From: Ardenticatenaceae bacterium
GTDB taxonomy: Bacteria; Chloroflexota; Anaerolineae; Promineifilales; Promineifilaceae
Direction: 5' to 3'
DNA length: 64,000 nt
Assembly (NCBI GenBank): GCA_020634435.1
Contig: JACKBS010000005.1
Coordinates: 620,001-684,000, forward strand
The translations under genes and the position numbers were made by a program. Shown here one piece after another: positions 53,936 through 63,912 of this stretch. How positions within the stretch are numbered: position 1 is the first letter of the stretch; every line of letters starts with the position of its first letter. The notes beneath the pieces were generated by a model, which saw only the letters and a program-made list of their open reading frames with translations, was not told the origin of the DNA and ran no database searches.

Positions 53936-55013
53936 GTAATTTATTAGCTAAGTTTGTTTTAGCGGCTGAATGATAGTACTTCATATAAAGCTCGGCTGAG
54001 CCAGCAAACGACAATTCCCTTTCAATAAACTTGCGTGGTTCATACGAGTCTATACTTGCCCAAAACTTGTCAAATGTTTCTGGAAAATTTGCAATGTCTG
54101 TGAATTTTTCTCCACACTGTGGGGAGAAATAAGGAACGGATGTTGCCGGAATTGGGTTTGGATCAAATTTTGGTCGACGCGGATCTAACCAATAACCGTT
54201 ATCCCAGGCGAGAACGGGAAGATTAGAAGTGAGGGCCTCCTGGTATGCCATTCCCTGAGTCTCATGTTCACATAGAAAAATCATTGCTTTAGACTGACTG
54301 AGCGCATCTCGATAAGCCTGATGATCATACCTGCCGTAACGAATTATTGTATATTTTAACCCTTGATTTCGTAAGTAGCTTTTTATCGGATTAATAAGTT
54401 CGCCTTCATACTTTTCTCTGTTCCATCGAACTTTGTCATAGATTAAAATGTCGTACGTTTTTTCGTGTGTTTGAGTGTTGGCCCACTTTGAAACATCCAT
54501 GCCTGCGTACCAAAACACAACACATTCTCCATAGTAGGGCTTAAACATATCTATGATCCATTGCGAGGTAAGCATGTAGAACTTGAAGCGAGAATCTTCC
54601 ATGATACGTGGTGCTTCAAGCGGATGATCATGCAGACAGGGGCCAAGAACCGCCGGGTTAGGTAAAGACCAATCATTTAAGAGATGAGGATAACCTACTA
54701 AACCTACTGGGTAGTCAGGATTTTTTTTTGCTAATCGATAATTATTAAGATGTACATTATAGCCCTGTAATTCCAGAGACTTAATTAAAAGTTGGTACCA
54801 TACGTAAAATCCACTTACTTTTTGAGTTTTCTTAAATGCATTATAGATAGGGCGCAGTATCCTCTTAATATATCGATCACCTGCAAAAAAAGAATCTTTT
54901 TCAAAATCTTTATAAAAAAGCAAGACATCTTCACCCAGTTTTGGGGGACGCATATTTTTCATACTATCCTGTGATGGTAGCGATCGCAATCGTCCGCTGA
55001 TTTTTAAGCTCAA
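53925..55013 (-). CDS. GT4/GT1-type glycosyltransferase
   Basis: 362 residues. The C-terminal half has KAMIFLCEHETQGMAYQEAL and LPVLAWDNGYWLDPRR, the donor-binding region of GT-B enzymes with the EHE...GMAYQEAL motif. The N-terminal half (VHLNNYRLAKKNPDYPVGLV) binds the acceptor. The start may be ATG 55013 or the later methionines; no strong ribosome site decides. It lies four bases from the next gene. Confidence 0.78.
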   Translation of the reverse strand: MSLKISGRLRSLPSQDSMKNMRPPKLGEDVLLFYKDFEKDSFFAGDRYIKRILRPIYNAFKKTQKVSGFYVWYQLLIKSLELQGYNVHLNNYRLAKKNPDYPVGLVGYPHLLNDWSLPNPAVLGPCLHDHPLEAPRIMEDSRFKFYMLTSQWIIDMFKPYYGECVVFWYAGMDVSKWANTQTHEKTYDILIYDKVRWNREKYEGELINPIKSYLRNQGLKYTIIRYGRYDHQAYRDALSQSKAMIFLCEHETQGMAYQEALTSNLPVLAWDNGYWLDPRRPKFDPNPIPATSVPYFSPQCGEKFTDIANFPETFDKFWASIDSYEPRKFIERELSFAGSAELYMKYYHSAAKTNLANKLHDD

Positions 55014-55016
55014 AAA

Positions 55017-55982
55017 TCAGCGGATTCCTGCAAAACTACGTGACTGTTTCTTGTCAATAGGCGCTAATAAATCACCTATAACTTGATATTCTTTTATGCA
55101 GCGATGGTAAGCTACTAAAAAATTGTTTAGACGAATGATATCAAACGGCAGTCTATGAATGTGAAAAGATCTTAACCGCCCCAATACTCTTTTTCTTATT
55201 GTATCGCTTTTCCATTTTTCCCCTCTTGGATCACCCATAAGAGTCAGTTTTCCGGCCAACCCACCATTCCCATATGCGTAGTTGAATGTATGGCTTAGGA
55301 CTGCCTTAATTCCATAGCGGTAGCCGTGTTTATGTATAACGGAAACCTTGGGTGTTGACATCATTATCGTCCCTCTCCTCTCTAAGCGAAGCATATAGTC
55401 TGTTTCTCCAGCTGCAGGGAATATGGTTCCTGAGCCAATAAACTCATCAAATGGACCCGTTTCTAGAGCTACCTCTCGTTTAAAACTCACGTTGGCTCCA
55501 ATCCAATTAAATCCCGATGGCGGTTTATATTGAGACGAAACCGGATCATAAACTGCTTCACTTGGGTTGACATTGGGGCATACTCCTAACCGTTTTTCTT
55601 TTTTAGGGGGCAGAACACGCCCCCCTAACAATTGAATATGAGGGTTTTCGGCATAATATTGAGCAATTGTTTCTAGCCAACTGTCCTGTGCTTCGCAATC
55701 ATCGTCTAGCAGTGAAACGATCTCACCTTTAGCCAACTCAATACCAGTATTTACAGCACAGCTGTGCCCCATTTTATTTGAATGAGCATAGCGAATTCGG
55801 GAATCCTTTTGCGAAAAGCCATTAGCAAGAGCAAGAACATTAGAAGCTCGCTTCTCTTCTACTTTCCCTTGCCCAACTATTAAAAGTTCCCAATCATCAA
55901 ATGTTTGGTTTATTACAGAACTAATTGGAGTATATAGTGTATCGGGACGATAAGCGGGTATTACAACACTAATTTTTGTCAT
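55017..55982 (-). CDS. Family 2 glycosyltransferase
   Basis: 321 residues. ISVVIPAYRPDTLYTPISSV starts the GT-A fold, SLLDDDCEAQDSW is the DXD motif, and FDEFIGSGTIFPAAGETDYM carries the ED-like acidic pair. NKMGHSCAVNTGIELAKGE is the typical GT2 N-terminal half. It is part of the same operon-like run. Confidence 0.85.
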   Translation of the reverse strand: MTKISVVIPAYRPDTLYTPISSVINQTFDDWELLIVGQGKVEEKRASNVLALANGFSQKDSRIRYAHSNKMGHSCAVNTGIELAKGEIVSLLDDDCEAQDSWLETIAQYYAENPHIQLLGGRVLPPKKEKRLGVCPNVNPSEAVYDPVSSQYKPPSGFNWIGANVSFKREVALETGPFDEFIGSGTIFPAAGETDYMLRLERRGTIMMSTPKVSVIHKHGYRYGIKAVLSHTFNYAYGNGGLAGKLTLMGDPRGEKWKSDTIRKRVLGRLRSFHIHRLPFDIIRLNNFLVAYHRCIKEYQVIGDLLAPIDKKQSRSFAGIR

Positions 55983-56064
55983 TCTTATTAACCATTACGA
56001 ACTCGAAATTTTCAAGACATTAATCCTGAATGTAGGTTCTTTATCTTTGAGGAAATCTCATTGC

Positions 56065-57267
56065 TTAACTTAGAAAATTAATAATCTCTTTTGCATAAGT
56101 CACGGAGACCCTGATGATTTGACAAATAACTTTTATTTCCACTTCTGAGACGGCAGTTCCGTTTGGTAAAGCTAGAACACTCGCACTCAGTCTTTCGGTC
56201 TCTGGTAAGTAAAGGTTGTTATAAAACTCATCACTTGCGTAAGGTTCTGCTCGGTGGCAGCCCGGATGGAAATATCGACGAGCCAAAACGTTTTCATTCT
56301 GCAAAATCCGCATCAAATTATCTCGTGTCAAACCGCATTTTTCTTCATCAATTTCCAGAATAATGTACTGGTAGTTATTTCGCTCATCTTCATTGTATCG
56401 AATTACGTTAACGCCGGGAACATCAGCCAATTCCTCTACATAAGTTTGATGGTTCAGAGAATTTACACTAATAAATTCATTTAAACTGGCCAGCCCTGTC
56501 AATCCCATAGCCGCTGAAATCTCAGACATTTTGCCATTTGTACCGGCAAAAGCGATGTTGTCGGAAGAATCATAACCAAAGTTTATTAGTGCTCTTGCTT
56601 TTTCCGCTATCCGGTCATCATTTGTAACTATTGCCCCGCCCTCGAACGAATTCAGAAACTTGGTAGCGTGAAAACTGTATACTTCTACATCGCCAAAATT
56701 GCCTAACATACGGCCTTTAAATGAACAACCAAATGCGTGCGCTGCGTCAAACAATAGCTTGAGGTTATGTTTATGGGCAATCTCAGTTAAAGCGTCAATC
56801 TCACACGGCCGTCCCCACAAATGTACGCCCACTATCCCGGTGGTTTTTTCAGAAATTAAAGACTCAACTTTCCTAGGGTCAATATTATGAGTTTTGGGAT
56901 ATACATCACAAAAAATCGGTTTAATACCCAACCATTGTAAAGCATGTGCTGTAGCAATAAATGTAAATGAAGGAACTATCACTTCTCCTTTCAAATCCAG
57001 CGAACGTGCAGCAATTTCCAAACCTATGGTCGCATTGTTAACGGCAATGCAATGCTTTACACCAATTAATCGTGAAATTTCACTTTCCATTTCACGAACA
57101 TATGGACCGTCATTTGTTAGCCAACGTCTCTCCAAAATATCTTGAAGTCTCTCAAATAATAGAGATTTGCTGCCAATGTTAGGGCGCCCAACATGAAGTT
57201 TTTCAGAAAAAAGAGGTTTTCCTTGAAAAATGGCTAAGTGCTTGTATGTCGTGTATGTTTTATTCAT
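56065..57267 (-). CDS. DegT/DnrJ/EryC1 (PLP) sugar aminotransferase
   Basis: 400 residues. RRWLTNDGPYVREMESEISR and CIAVNNATIGLEIAARSL are typical; the PLP lysine is in YSFHATKFLNSFEGGAIVTN, and LLFDAAHAFGC binds the cofactor ring. It makes an amino-dideoxy sugar nucleotide (VioA/FdtB/RfbH-like), probably for this polysaccharide. No dehydratase or reductase partner is in the window. Confidence 0.9.
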   Translation of the reverse strand: MNKTYTTYKHLAIFQGKPLFSEKLHVGRPNIGSKSLLFERLQDILERRWLTNDGPYVREMESEISRLIGVKHCIAVNNATIGLEIAARSLDLKGEVIVPSFTFIATAHALQWLGIKPIFCDVYPKTHNIDPRKVESLISEKTTGIVGVHLWGRPCEIDALTEIAHKHNLKLLFDAAHAFGCSFKGRMLGNFGDVEVYSFHATKFLNSFEGGAIVTNDDRIAEKARALINFGYDSSDNIAFAGTNGKMSEISAAMGLTGLASLNEFISVNSLNHQTYVEELADVPGVNVIRYNEDERNNYQYIILEIDEEKCGLTRDNLMRILQNENVLARRYFHPGCHRAEPYASDEFYNNLYLPETERLSASVLALPNGTAVSEVEIKVICQIIRVSVTYAKEIINFLS

Positions 57268-57475
57268 ATGGCCTCAAATATGCGTTATGGTACCTTTAAA
57301 AAATATGTTTATTTAGTGAAAGACAAACTTCTCACGTCTTAGCTGTTTAAACGCTTCCAAAATCAATTTTGTGGATTGTTAATACTTTTCTAGCACACGT
57401 AAAGGATTCAAAAACACAGAAACAATAAAAGGTGAATTTATGACGAACTTTTCTGGTTTTCCTCCTTTCTTTTGG

Positions 57476-58426
57476 CTAAGACCTGTCGTTTATTCCGTCT
57501 AACAAGTGTGGTACCCCCTCTAGGAAAAAACGTGGACGTATTGAAGGAATCCCTACATAATGTCTAGCTATATGATCTGATTTGGTATTCCCTTTTGAGA
57601 TAACATAATTTGCTGTGCTTAATGGTTGACTGTCATCAATCTTTGAACTTAATATTGCCCAATATGTTTGTTCAGACCAAACATGATATGGATCGACTAA
57701 GTCTGAACCCTTGATTTTTTCAATGGCTTCCTCGAGAAACATATAGTGCATTCGCTCCAACCTTGTTGTAAGCAAAATGCCACTGTTAAATCTGGGAGGT
57801 ATTTTTGCGTCAATCACTCGTTCAATTACTTCTCGCTTTTCGCTGTATGCATCCTGAAAATCGAGATTCCAGCGCATTATGGAATTATTTCTCTTAGCAG
57901 CATGCATTATTTCAGTGGGCTTTGAGAAAAAAAGGACATCTGAATCAAATAATAGGATTTTTGGAGACTTTCCGAAAAAATGCACATCGATAATTTTGGC
58001 ACTTGCCCAATTCTTTTTTCTCCATTCGTATAAGTTAGGGTAGTCTGTGATATATGAATTGTTTATTCTTTCTTCTCTTTCTTCTTTACTGGTGAATCTT
58101 ATACTAGGTATGACTCTCGACCATAAATTCTTGCTTGCTGAATTTAATGTTCCATCGGAGTGAACAAAAAAAGGCGCATCTGGAAAATATCGCTTTAAAC
58201 TCCAACTCGCCACGATGCCCATATCAAGATACTTTAATCCACAAAACATATGGAGTTCAAGCTCTGAGTTCTTTGCCCCATCTTTGGTGTTGTGAATAGA
58301 CGGAAGATTGAATATCCTCTCTTGTAGCAGCTCTCTTTTTTTGTCGGCTAGATATACGTGAATTTGATAAGGCCAGACATCAAACAGCTTGTATTTCATG
58401 TTGCCTAGATATTTTCTTAACGTCAT
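57476..58426 (-). CDS. Probable DXD-type glycosyltransferase, family not identified
   Basis: 316 residues, soluble. SPKILLFDSDVLFFSKPTEI resembles the DxD loop of GT8/GT77-like enzymes, with flanking regions AHMF-like ELHMFCGLKYLDMGIVASWS, FNSGILLTTRLERM and VWSEQTYWAILSSK, also in order for a GT-A fold. A transferase role in polysaccharide assembly is inferred from these and context. The 208-bp gap upstream holds no gene. Confidence 0.6.
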   Translation of the reverse strand: MTLRKYLGNMKYKLFDVWPYQIHVYLADKKRELLQERIFNLPSIHNTKDGAKNSELELHMFCGLKYLDMGIVASWSLKRYFPDAPFFVHSDGTLNSASKNLWSRVIPSIRFTSKEEREERINNSYITDYPNLYEWRKKNWASAKIIDVHFFGKSPKILLFDSDVLFFSKPTEIMHAAKRNNSIMRWNLDFQDAYSEKREVIERVIDAKIPPRFNSGILLTTRLERMHYMFLEEAIEKIKGSDLVDPYHVWSEQTYWAILSSKIDDSQPLSTANYVISKGNTKSDHIARHYVGIPSIRPRFFLEGVPHLLDGINDRS

Positions 58427-58484
58427 TATATTTCCCGCTTTCTATCTAAACTAACATCCACTATATGCATGCGCTAAAAGAAAA

Positions 58485-59024
58485 TTAATCAAGATATTTC
58501 TTTATTGTTGCAGGAGTTCCAGCAACGAGAGTATTAGAAGGAACATCTTTGATTACTACAGAACCAGCGGCAACTACAGCGCCTGCCCCAATCGTAACCC
58601 CTGGTAGAATCAAACTTCGAGAACCAAGCCAACAACCATTTTCAACGGTGACTGGCTTTGCAACTATTGGGCCTAGCCTTTGATCTTTTTCGCCAATTTC
58701 GTGTGTGCTCGTAAGTATCATCACTTCATGTCCAAATGAAACAAAGCTTCCCACTGTTAATTTCTCTCCCACCTCTAGTTTGCATCCGTAGTTAAATATG
58801 CAGTTTTCGCCAATCTTTAAGTTTAGATGCAAGTTTTTCATCCCTGTAATAGAAGGCATTCCGAAGAAGGTAGTTCCCTTGCCTATTTGAAATCCAACCA
58901 ATCGCAAAACCTTTACACGCCAGCGGCAGCCTACATAATATGGGAGAGGGAATGTAAGTAAACTCGCGAGCCTCATACGCGGGTGATAAAGGCCGATTTC
59001 CTCATAGATGATCTGTAACTTCAT
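58485..59024 (-). CDS. Left-handed beta-helix acyltransferase (WcaF/colanic acid type)
   Basis: 179 residues with hexapeptide repeats (IGENCIFNYGCKLEVGEKLTVG, GCWLGSRSLILPGVTIGAG, SVVIKDVPSNTLVAGTPATI). The GTPA end and HEIG loop fit sugar O-acetyltransferases of capsule or colanic acid loci. It starts right where the truncated IS1595 copy ends, so its native promoter has been lost or replaced. Confidence 0.85.
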   Translation of the reverse strand: MKLQIIYEEIGLYHPRMRLASLLTFPLPYYVGCRWRVKVLRLVGFQIGKGTTFFGMPSITGMKNLHLNLKIGENCIFNYGCKLEVGEKLTVGSFVSFGHEVMILTSTHEIGEKDQRLGPIVAKPVTVENGCWLGSRSLILPGVTIGAGAVVAAGSVVIKDVPSNTLVAGTPATIKKYLD

Positions 59025-59027
59025 TCA

Positions 59028-59855
59028 AATGTGTCCTTAACAATGACCAAAACCCCTCAATGGTCTTGGTATGCACTTCATGAAAACCATCGCTATCTTC
59101 GTCGCGGGCATATTCACCTTGAGAATGGTTGACTGTCTGATGCCCATAGCAACCGATTGTAGATGTTGTATTCGTCAGTAAAGACTTTGCTGCCGACCGT
59201 AACTACTTTTTGAATGATAGGTTTGATACTGGCCTGTTGCACATTGCGCTAGATGAGACCCAAAACAGGTGGCTTTTCTTTAGCTAAAGTGCTCCGTCCT
59301 CGACTCCCTTTGAGCCGATTTCGGCGACCCTTTCGACCTTGTGCCGCCACCGCTTGGGGATGCCCTTTATGACCGGCAACAACATACACTTCATCAAACT
59401 CGACTTCGCTACTCAGGGTGACGTCTTTTTTTCTCAACAATGTCCGACCGAAGTTGCTCAATCACTTTTTGATCATCCTTGTTGACCCCTAATTTGGCAG
59501 CGATTTGTCTGTTTAATAGATTGAGATCCATCAAATACAGACACAGCATCCAGACATGCAATGGCTGATGATGCCTAGCGAATATGGTATTGGTCAAATC
59601 ACCAAATTGCCGGTCCCACGCTTTGCATACACAGCGTTGCCTGTGTTTGGAACTGTTATGGAAACCGCGTTTCTTGACCCAGAAGTGGTCACACCCATTG
59701 GGCCATCGCAAGTTGCGGACCATTTCATAGCATTTCGCCTCATCGATCAAGTTCAGAATGTTTAGCATGGGCAGACCATCCTTGGGTTTTGGTCTATGCT
59801 AAAATGTATTTTTATTTTTCAACTTGGCTCTGATCCTTGGAATCCATCAAGAGCC
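59028..59855 (-). mobile_element. Truncated IS1595-family copy
   Basis: The transposase start at 59768 and the left end (GGCTC at 59855) match the complete copy at 46912-47946 closely. The frame is also broken at an A run (TTGAGAAAAAAAGACG), then reads SSEVEFDEVYVVAGHKGH, but a stop near 59250 and the loss of everything after GFWSLLRTHL make it a remnant. The right terminal repeat is missing. Confidence 0.85.
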
Positions 59856-59902
59856 TAAATGATTATTGGCTTTTCTTGGCTAATATTTGGGTGAACTTCT
59901 AG

Positions 59903-61429
59903 TTAGGAAGTTTGCCAAGGCCAGCGCTTAGGCGTTATTGGTGCAGCAGGCTGCGTGATAATTTGATCAAGAATATTAAGAATCCCCATAGCAACTCCTA
60001 CGAACAACATGCTTTGAGGATCCCAGGACATGTCAACATAAGCATATAGAAAATGCATCATAATGTATAAAGCCATGGTTAGGGCAATTGCACTAACGTC
60101 TCCGCCGGGCGCTCTTAGCAATACGTGTCCGCCCAATGTAAGAGATGCTCCAATCAAAAACAACATAGATAGAAATCCCCCAATACCTGCTTTCATCCAA
60201 ATCCACATAACAGAATTATGAGTGATGTATTCCCAGAATTCAAAAAAGCTGATATCTGGCAAAGGAACAATCATGTAGAATTTATGACCAAATCCTACCC
60301 CTGTTAACGGCGCTGAATGAATCGTGAAGCTTGTATTAATGTTTTCCAATACCCTGTAGAGGTCGGAGCTAACGTCCTCCCCATTAGCTTGCGATGGTAC
60401 AAGAATTGCTTTAATGGCTTGAACCGGTAGCCCTAATGCTCCACTGGCATTCCAAAATACCCCAATATATAGGATTCCACCTAAGGCAAGGGGCGGCAGG
60501 ATAAACCAGAACAAACGACGATTTTCAATATAAAGAACGACCATCATCACAGCCAATGCAACAGCTAGAGTCAAAAATGCGGCGCGTCTTTGTGTAGCAA
60601 TATAAGTAAATAGAACAGGAGGCAACATAAGGGGGAGCATAAAACGTTTCAGAAGCGAACCCTTATAAAGCCAAAGGGCCAGGACTAAAACAAACAGCGT
60701 ATTCATGTGAATTGCGGCCCCATGCTCTGTGATTGACTGAACATTAAGATCTAAATTTAAGGAAAAAACAAAATAGTAGATCCCACTAAGCCCCTCAATG
60801 ACCAAGGCTGCGATAAGAAACCAGACCAAATTGCTAATATGTTCTTGTGTCGTAATAAGATTGCTTGCCAAGATTATCATTAGTGGTATATAGAAAATAT
60901 AACGACCTTCCCATATTGCAATGCGAAAATCTCCGCCTGTGCCCAGACCGTAAACAAAGCCAAAAAGAATGAAAAACGTAAACAGCATCGCTGGCCAAAA
61001 AAGTGGCCCTTTATAAAAGCGAAAGTTGCGACGCGCGACGCCTTTGCCAATCCAAACGACGAATATTAACCCCATATAAAACTCCATAGGGCTAATAATA
61101 ATGCTATCATTTAAGTACAAAACAGATTGGGCACTGGACATATTATTGACAAATGGGAACCAAGGCATTAATACCGAATCTCCCATCAATCCCAACAAAA
61201 GCACTAAATAAACGCCATAGCGAGGCTCGTAAGCAATAGCTGCCGCGCCCATTAGAAAAAACAGCCAGGCTATCAAAGAAGCATCAGGACCTCTCCTCAT
61301 ACCTAACAATGCCACGGCTCCAGAAAGACTCAATACAAAAAAAATCCAGGTAGCCAAAAATAATGAGTTACGCGATTTTTGTTGAATGGAGTTCCTTATA
61401 TGTATTTCTGAAAGAAGAATATCGAACAT
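59903..61429 (-). CDS. O-antigen ligase / polymerase-like membrane protein
   Basis: 508 residues with about twelve hydrophobic segments and a large periplasmic loop (SGALGLPVQAIKAILVPSQA) containing SAPLTGVGFGHKFYMI. This is the Wzy_C/O-antigen ligase pattern. It should polymerise repeat units or join polysaccharide to lipid. It is placed with flippase, kinase-like and transferase genes. Confidence 0.82.
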   Translation of the reverse strand: MFDILLSEIHIRNSIQQKSRNSLFLATWIFFVLSLSGAVALLGMRRGPDASLIAWLFFLMGAAAIAYEPRYGVYLVLLLGLMGDSVLMPWFPFVNNMSSAQSVLYLNDSIIISPMEFYMGLIFVVWIGKGVARRNFRFYKGPLFWPAMLFTFFILFGFVYGLGTGGDFRIAIWEGRYIFYIPLMIILASNLITTQEHISNLVWFLIAALVIEGLSGIYYFVFSLNLDLNVQSITEHGAAIHMNTLFVLVLALWLYKGSLLKRFMLPLMLPPVLFTYIATQRRAAFLTLAVALAVMMVVLYIENRRLFWFILPPLALGGILYIGVFWNASGALGLPVQAIKAILVPSQANGEDVSSDLYRVLENINTSFTIHSAPLTGVGFGHKFYMIVPLPDISFFEFWEYITHNSVMWIWMKAGIGGFLSMLFLIGASLTLGGHVLLRAPGGDVSAIALTMALYIMMHFLYAYVDMSWDPQSMLFVGVAMGILNILDQIITQPAAPITPKRWPWQTS

Positions 61430-61479
61430 TTTCTCTTTTGCCTAAAGCGCACCTGAGTATAGAAGCGACCAACAATTGT

Positions 61480-61623
61480 TTAGATTTGATTGAGAAAGTA
61501 ATAGGCAAATGTAACTGCTAAGCAAAGTAAGACTATAAAGACAAGCCGACTTTTGGCTCTGCCTTTAAAAAGGAACACAGACCCCAAATAGGTCACTAGT
61601 AAAAACGCCAAAAAAAGCTTCAC
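61480..61623 (-). CDS. Small two-helix membrane protein (47 residues)
   Basis: Starting at GTG 61623 the frame reads KLFLAFLLVTYLGSVFLFKG, a basic loop RAKSRLV, then VFIVLLCLAVTFAYYFLNQI. It fills the gap between the polymerase and the kinase-like gene. Two clean helices joined by a basic turn suggest a real membrane peptide, but no family is known. Confidence 0.45.
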   Translation of the reverse strand: MKLFLAFLLVTYLGSVFLFKGRAKSRLVFIVLLCLAVTFAYYFLNQI

Positions 61624-61650
61624 AAATGATGCTGCCTTAATAAAGCTGGA

Positions 61651-62394
61651 TTAGATATTTATCAGCGGATTTGGATCCTGAGGTATTAAATTCAGTAGCT
61701 GTGAAGGTGTACTTACATTTACTTTATTCATCACAACCCCAGCCATATGTATATGACTAATTTCATCCAATGCCAGGCGAGCACTTTCTATGGAAGTTAC
61801 TCCCTGGTTTATCACCAGACAACAAGCATTAGCCAGTGAAGCTAACGGAATAGCGTCGTTTGTTGCAAGGAGAGCGGGTATGTCAAAAATTAAATGGTCA
61901 AACATCTCACTTAAATCTTCTATTATTTCTTTTAGCCGAAGATGGCGAGCCCATACGGGCCGTTGTCCCAATGCCATCAGGCCAGAGGGCAGTAAGGTAA
62001 GGTTTGATTGGCCGGTTCTTAATAGGGCATCTTCTAAAGATAGTTCATTTCGCAGCACGGCTGCCAGCCCGGCATCGTTTGTATTCAAACTTAGGGAAGA
62101 ATCTGGCCACCACCAGTTCATTTCAACAACACAAATGTCAAAACTAAAATCATTTGCCAAAGTGGTTGCTAGTGCCCGAGATATAAACGTTACACCTTCT
62201 TGCCGTATGGGTGAAGCTAGCGCCAATCGCTGTGGTAATTTCCCTTTATACATTAAGCGAGTTGTCATATAGCGCATACTGTCCACTATTTGTGGTGGGA
62301 ATTTTAAACTTATGTTTTCATTTTCGATTGAAAGCGTTAGGGGAGATGCCAGCTCCGGATATCCCTTTTTCGACTTAGACTTTTTCTTGAACAT
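61651..62394 (-). CDS. BY-kinase/ParA-like protein with degenerate P-loop (CpsD-like position)
   Basis: 247 residues. The layout matches capsular CpsD/Wzc kinase domains: SMRYMTTRLMYKGKLPQRLALASP before the P-loop, HLIFDIPALLATNDAIPLAS as Walker B, and GVVMNKVN. But the P-loop reads PIRQEGVTFISRA instead of PxxGEGKTxxA, lacking the GK lysine, and Walker A' (VVEMNWWWPDSSL) has Glu for Asp. A tyrosine-rich tail is also missing. It is therefore probably a pseudoenzyme regulating export. Confidence 0.72.
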   Translation of the reverse strand: MFKKKSKSKKGYPELASPLTLSIENENISLKFPPQIVDSMRYMTTRLMYKGKLPQRLALASPIRQEGVTFISRALATTLANDFSFDICVVEMNWWWPDSSLSLNTNDAGLAAVLRNELSLEDALLRTGQSNLTLLPSGLMALGQRPVWARHLRLKEIIEDLSEMFDHLIFDIPALLATNDAIPLASLANACCLVINQGVTSIESARLALDEISHIHMAGVVMNKVNVSTPSQLLNLIPQDPNPLINI

Positions 62395-62409
62395 TCTATA
62401 ACTCGTTAA

Positions 62410-63912
62410 TTATCCTGTTTTTGAATACTTTGGCTGAAGTTTTTGCCCTCGTTTTAACACCGCCTGAGCAAGTTCCCTTATTAATAGCCAATCTTCTTTG
62501 GGGATAATGCGCAAAACCAGAATCATGATCAAATATGTGATGGCTCCAACTAGTATAGGTATAATTATAAATAAATCTTTGACCCACCAAACAACCAGCA
62601 GCATGACCAGTCCAGCAATTACGGTTTTTACTGCAAATACTGCGTTGCTCCTATTAAGCCACCCCTGAGGTAATAAACGTAATGCAATAATAAACATGCA
62701 GACTTCTGTTACTATATAGGCTAATGCTCCCCCTATTGCTCCGTTGGAAAACATAGCTTCACACCAGGGGATAAACAGATAATCCAGGGGAATGGTAGCT
62801 AAGGTAGCTACAGCCAAAACTATGCTCCAGGGATTTTGACGATCAATGGATATTAGAAACTGGCCCAACAATATATTTTGATAGGTGAAAATCAGTACAA
62901 TTCCTCTAACGGCCAAAATAGGTGCGGTATTTGCGAACTCTTTCCCAAATAGCCCAATAACTAGCGGGTTTGAGATAGCAATGAGACCTAAACCAATAGG
63001 TACGCTTAGAACAAACAGCAAATCGAAGCTTTTCCCCATTAATTTTGGGAGTGAATTTGGGCTTGTGCTGAACATACGTGACAATGCAGGAAAAACGGCC
63101 GTTAGAAAAACAGTAGGGACAAAGAGCAGCGTGCCAAAAAACCGATCCGCTACCCCATACCAACCTACACCATCTTCGTTAACCAAATGAGAAATGATTA
63201 TTACGTCTAGTTGACTGTAAACTATGATAAAAAAGCCGACGCCAAAAAGAGGCAAGCTGTGCTTTACCATTTCTTTCGCCTGATACCAGGTAAAGTGCAG
63301 TTGAAAACCTTGTGCTTTTTTAAGCAGAATGTATTGAATTGAAAAATTAGCTAAGGCTACCAGGACAATGATTGACACAATAACAATGAGCTTGTATCCC
63401 AATAGCAGCAAGATAATACTAATTATCGTTCCAATAGCCCTGCTTACTACATTGGCAATAGACTGAAAATCCATCCGTTCAAGTCCTTGCAGGGCGGCAG
63501 TCACCGAACCACTATATTGCCCTAACAAGCTACTTATTCCCATAATATAAATGATGGTGAGTGTTTCACTTGGATAGTGAAAAGCGCGCGCATATATTAC
63601 TAAACTCAAAAAGCCTATGATGTGAAAAATCGTGCGCACAACCATAGTTGTGCCTAATAAATCTCCTACGCGTTCAGGCTTACGAGCTATTTCTTTAACA
63701 AGAAGGGTGTCCATACCAAAGGCAACCACTACGCCAACAATTGACCATAAAGACTCAGCTAGATGTAGCTTTCCTATGGCTGTGACACCTAGGTAGCGGG
63801 GCAAAAAAAGCGTTAGCAGTAAAGATAAACCCCAGGTGGCCAGTTGAGAAACCATTAAGACACTGGCGTTTTTGAGAATGAGACGGCCGTTTCCTGATTC
63901 CTCGCTATTCAT
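62410..63912 (-). CDS. Wzx-type polysaccharide flippase
   Basis: 500 residues with about fourteen helices. LILKNASVLMVSQLATWGLSLLLTLFLPRYLG is the polysaccharide biosynthesis protein (PF01943-like) N-terminus, and FKxxY-like spacing continues (VDVIIISHLVNEDGVGWYGVADRFF). It flips lipid-linked repeat units. Its ATG overlaps the stop of the upstream gene by four bases. Confidence 0.87.
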   Translation of the reverse strand: MNSEESGNGRLILKNASVLMVSQLATWGLSLLLTLFLPRYLGVTAIGKLHLAESLWSIVGVVVAFGMDTLLVKEIARKPERVGDLLGTTMVVRTIFHIIGFLSLVIYARAFHYPSETLTIIYIMGISSLLGQYSGSVTAALQGLERMDFQSIANVVSRAIGTIISIILLLLGYKLIVIVSIIVLVALANFSIQYILLKKAQGFQLHFTWYQAKEMVKHSLPLFGVGFFIIVYSQLDVIIISHLVNEDGVGWYGVADRFFGTLLFVPTVFLTAVFPALSRMFSTSPNSLPKLMGKSFDLLFVLSVPIGLGLIAISNPLVIGLFGKEFANTAPILAVRGIVLIFTYQNILLGQFLISIDRQNPWSIVLAVATLATIPLDYLFIPWCEAMFSNGAIGGALAYIVTEVCMFIIALRLLPQGWLNRSNAVFAVKTVIAGLVMLLVVWWVKDLFIIIPILVGAITYLIMILVLRIIPKEDWLLIRELAQAVLKRGQKLQPKYSKTG

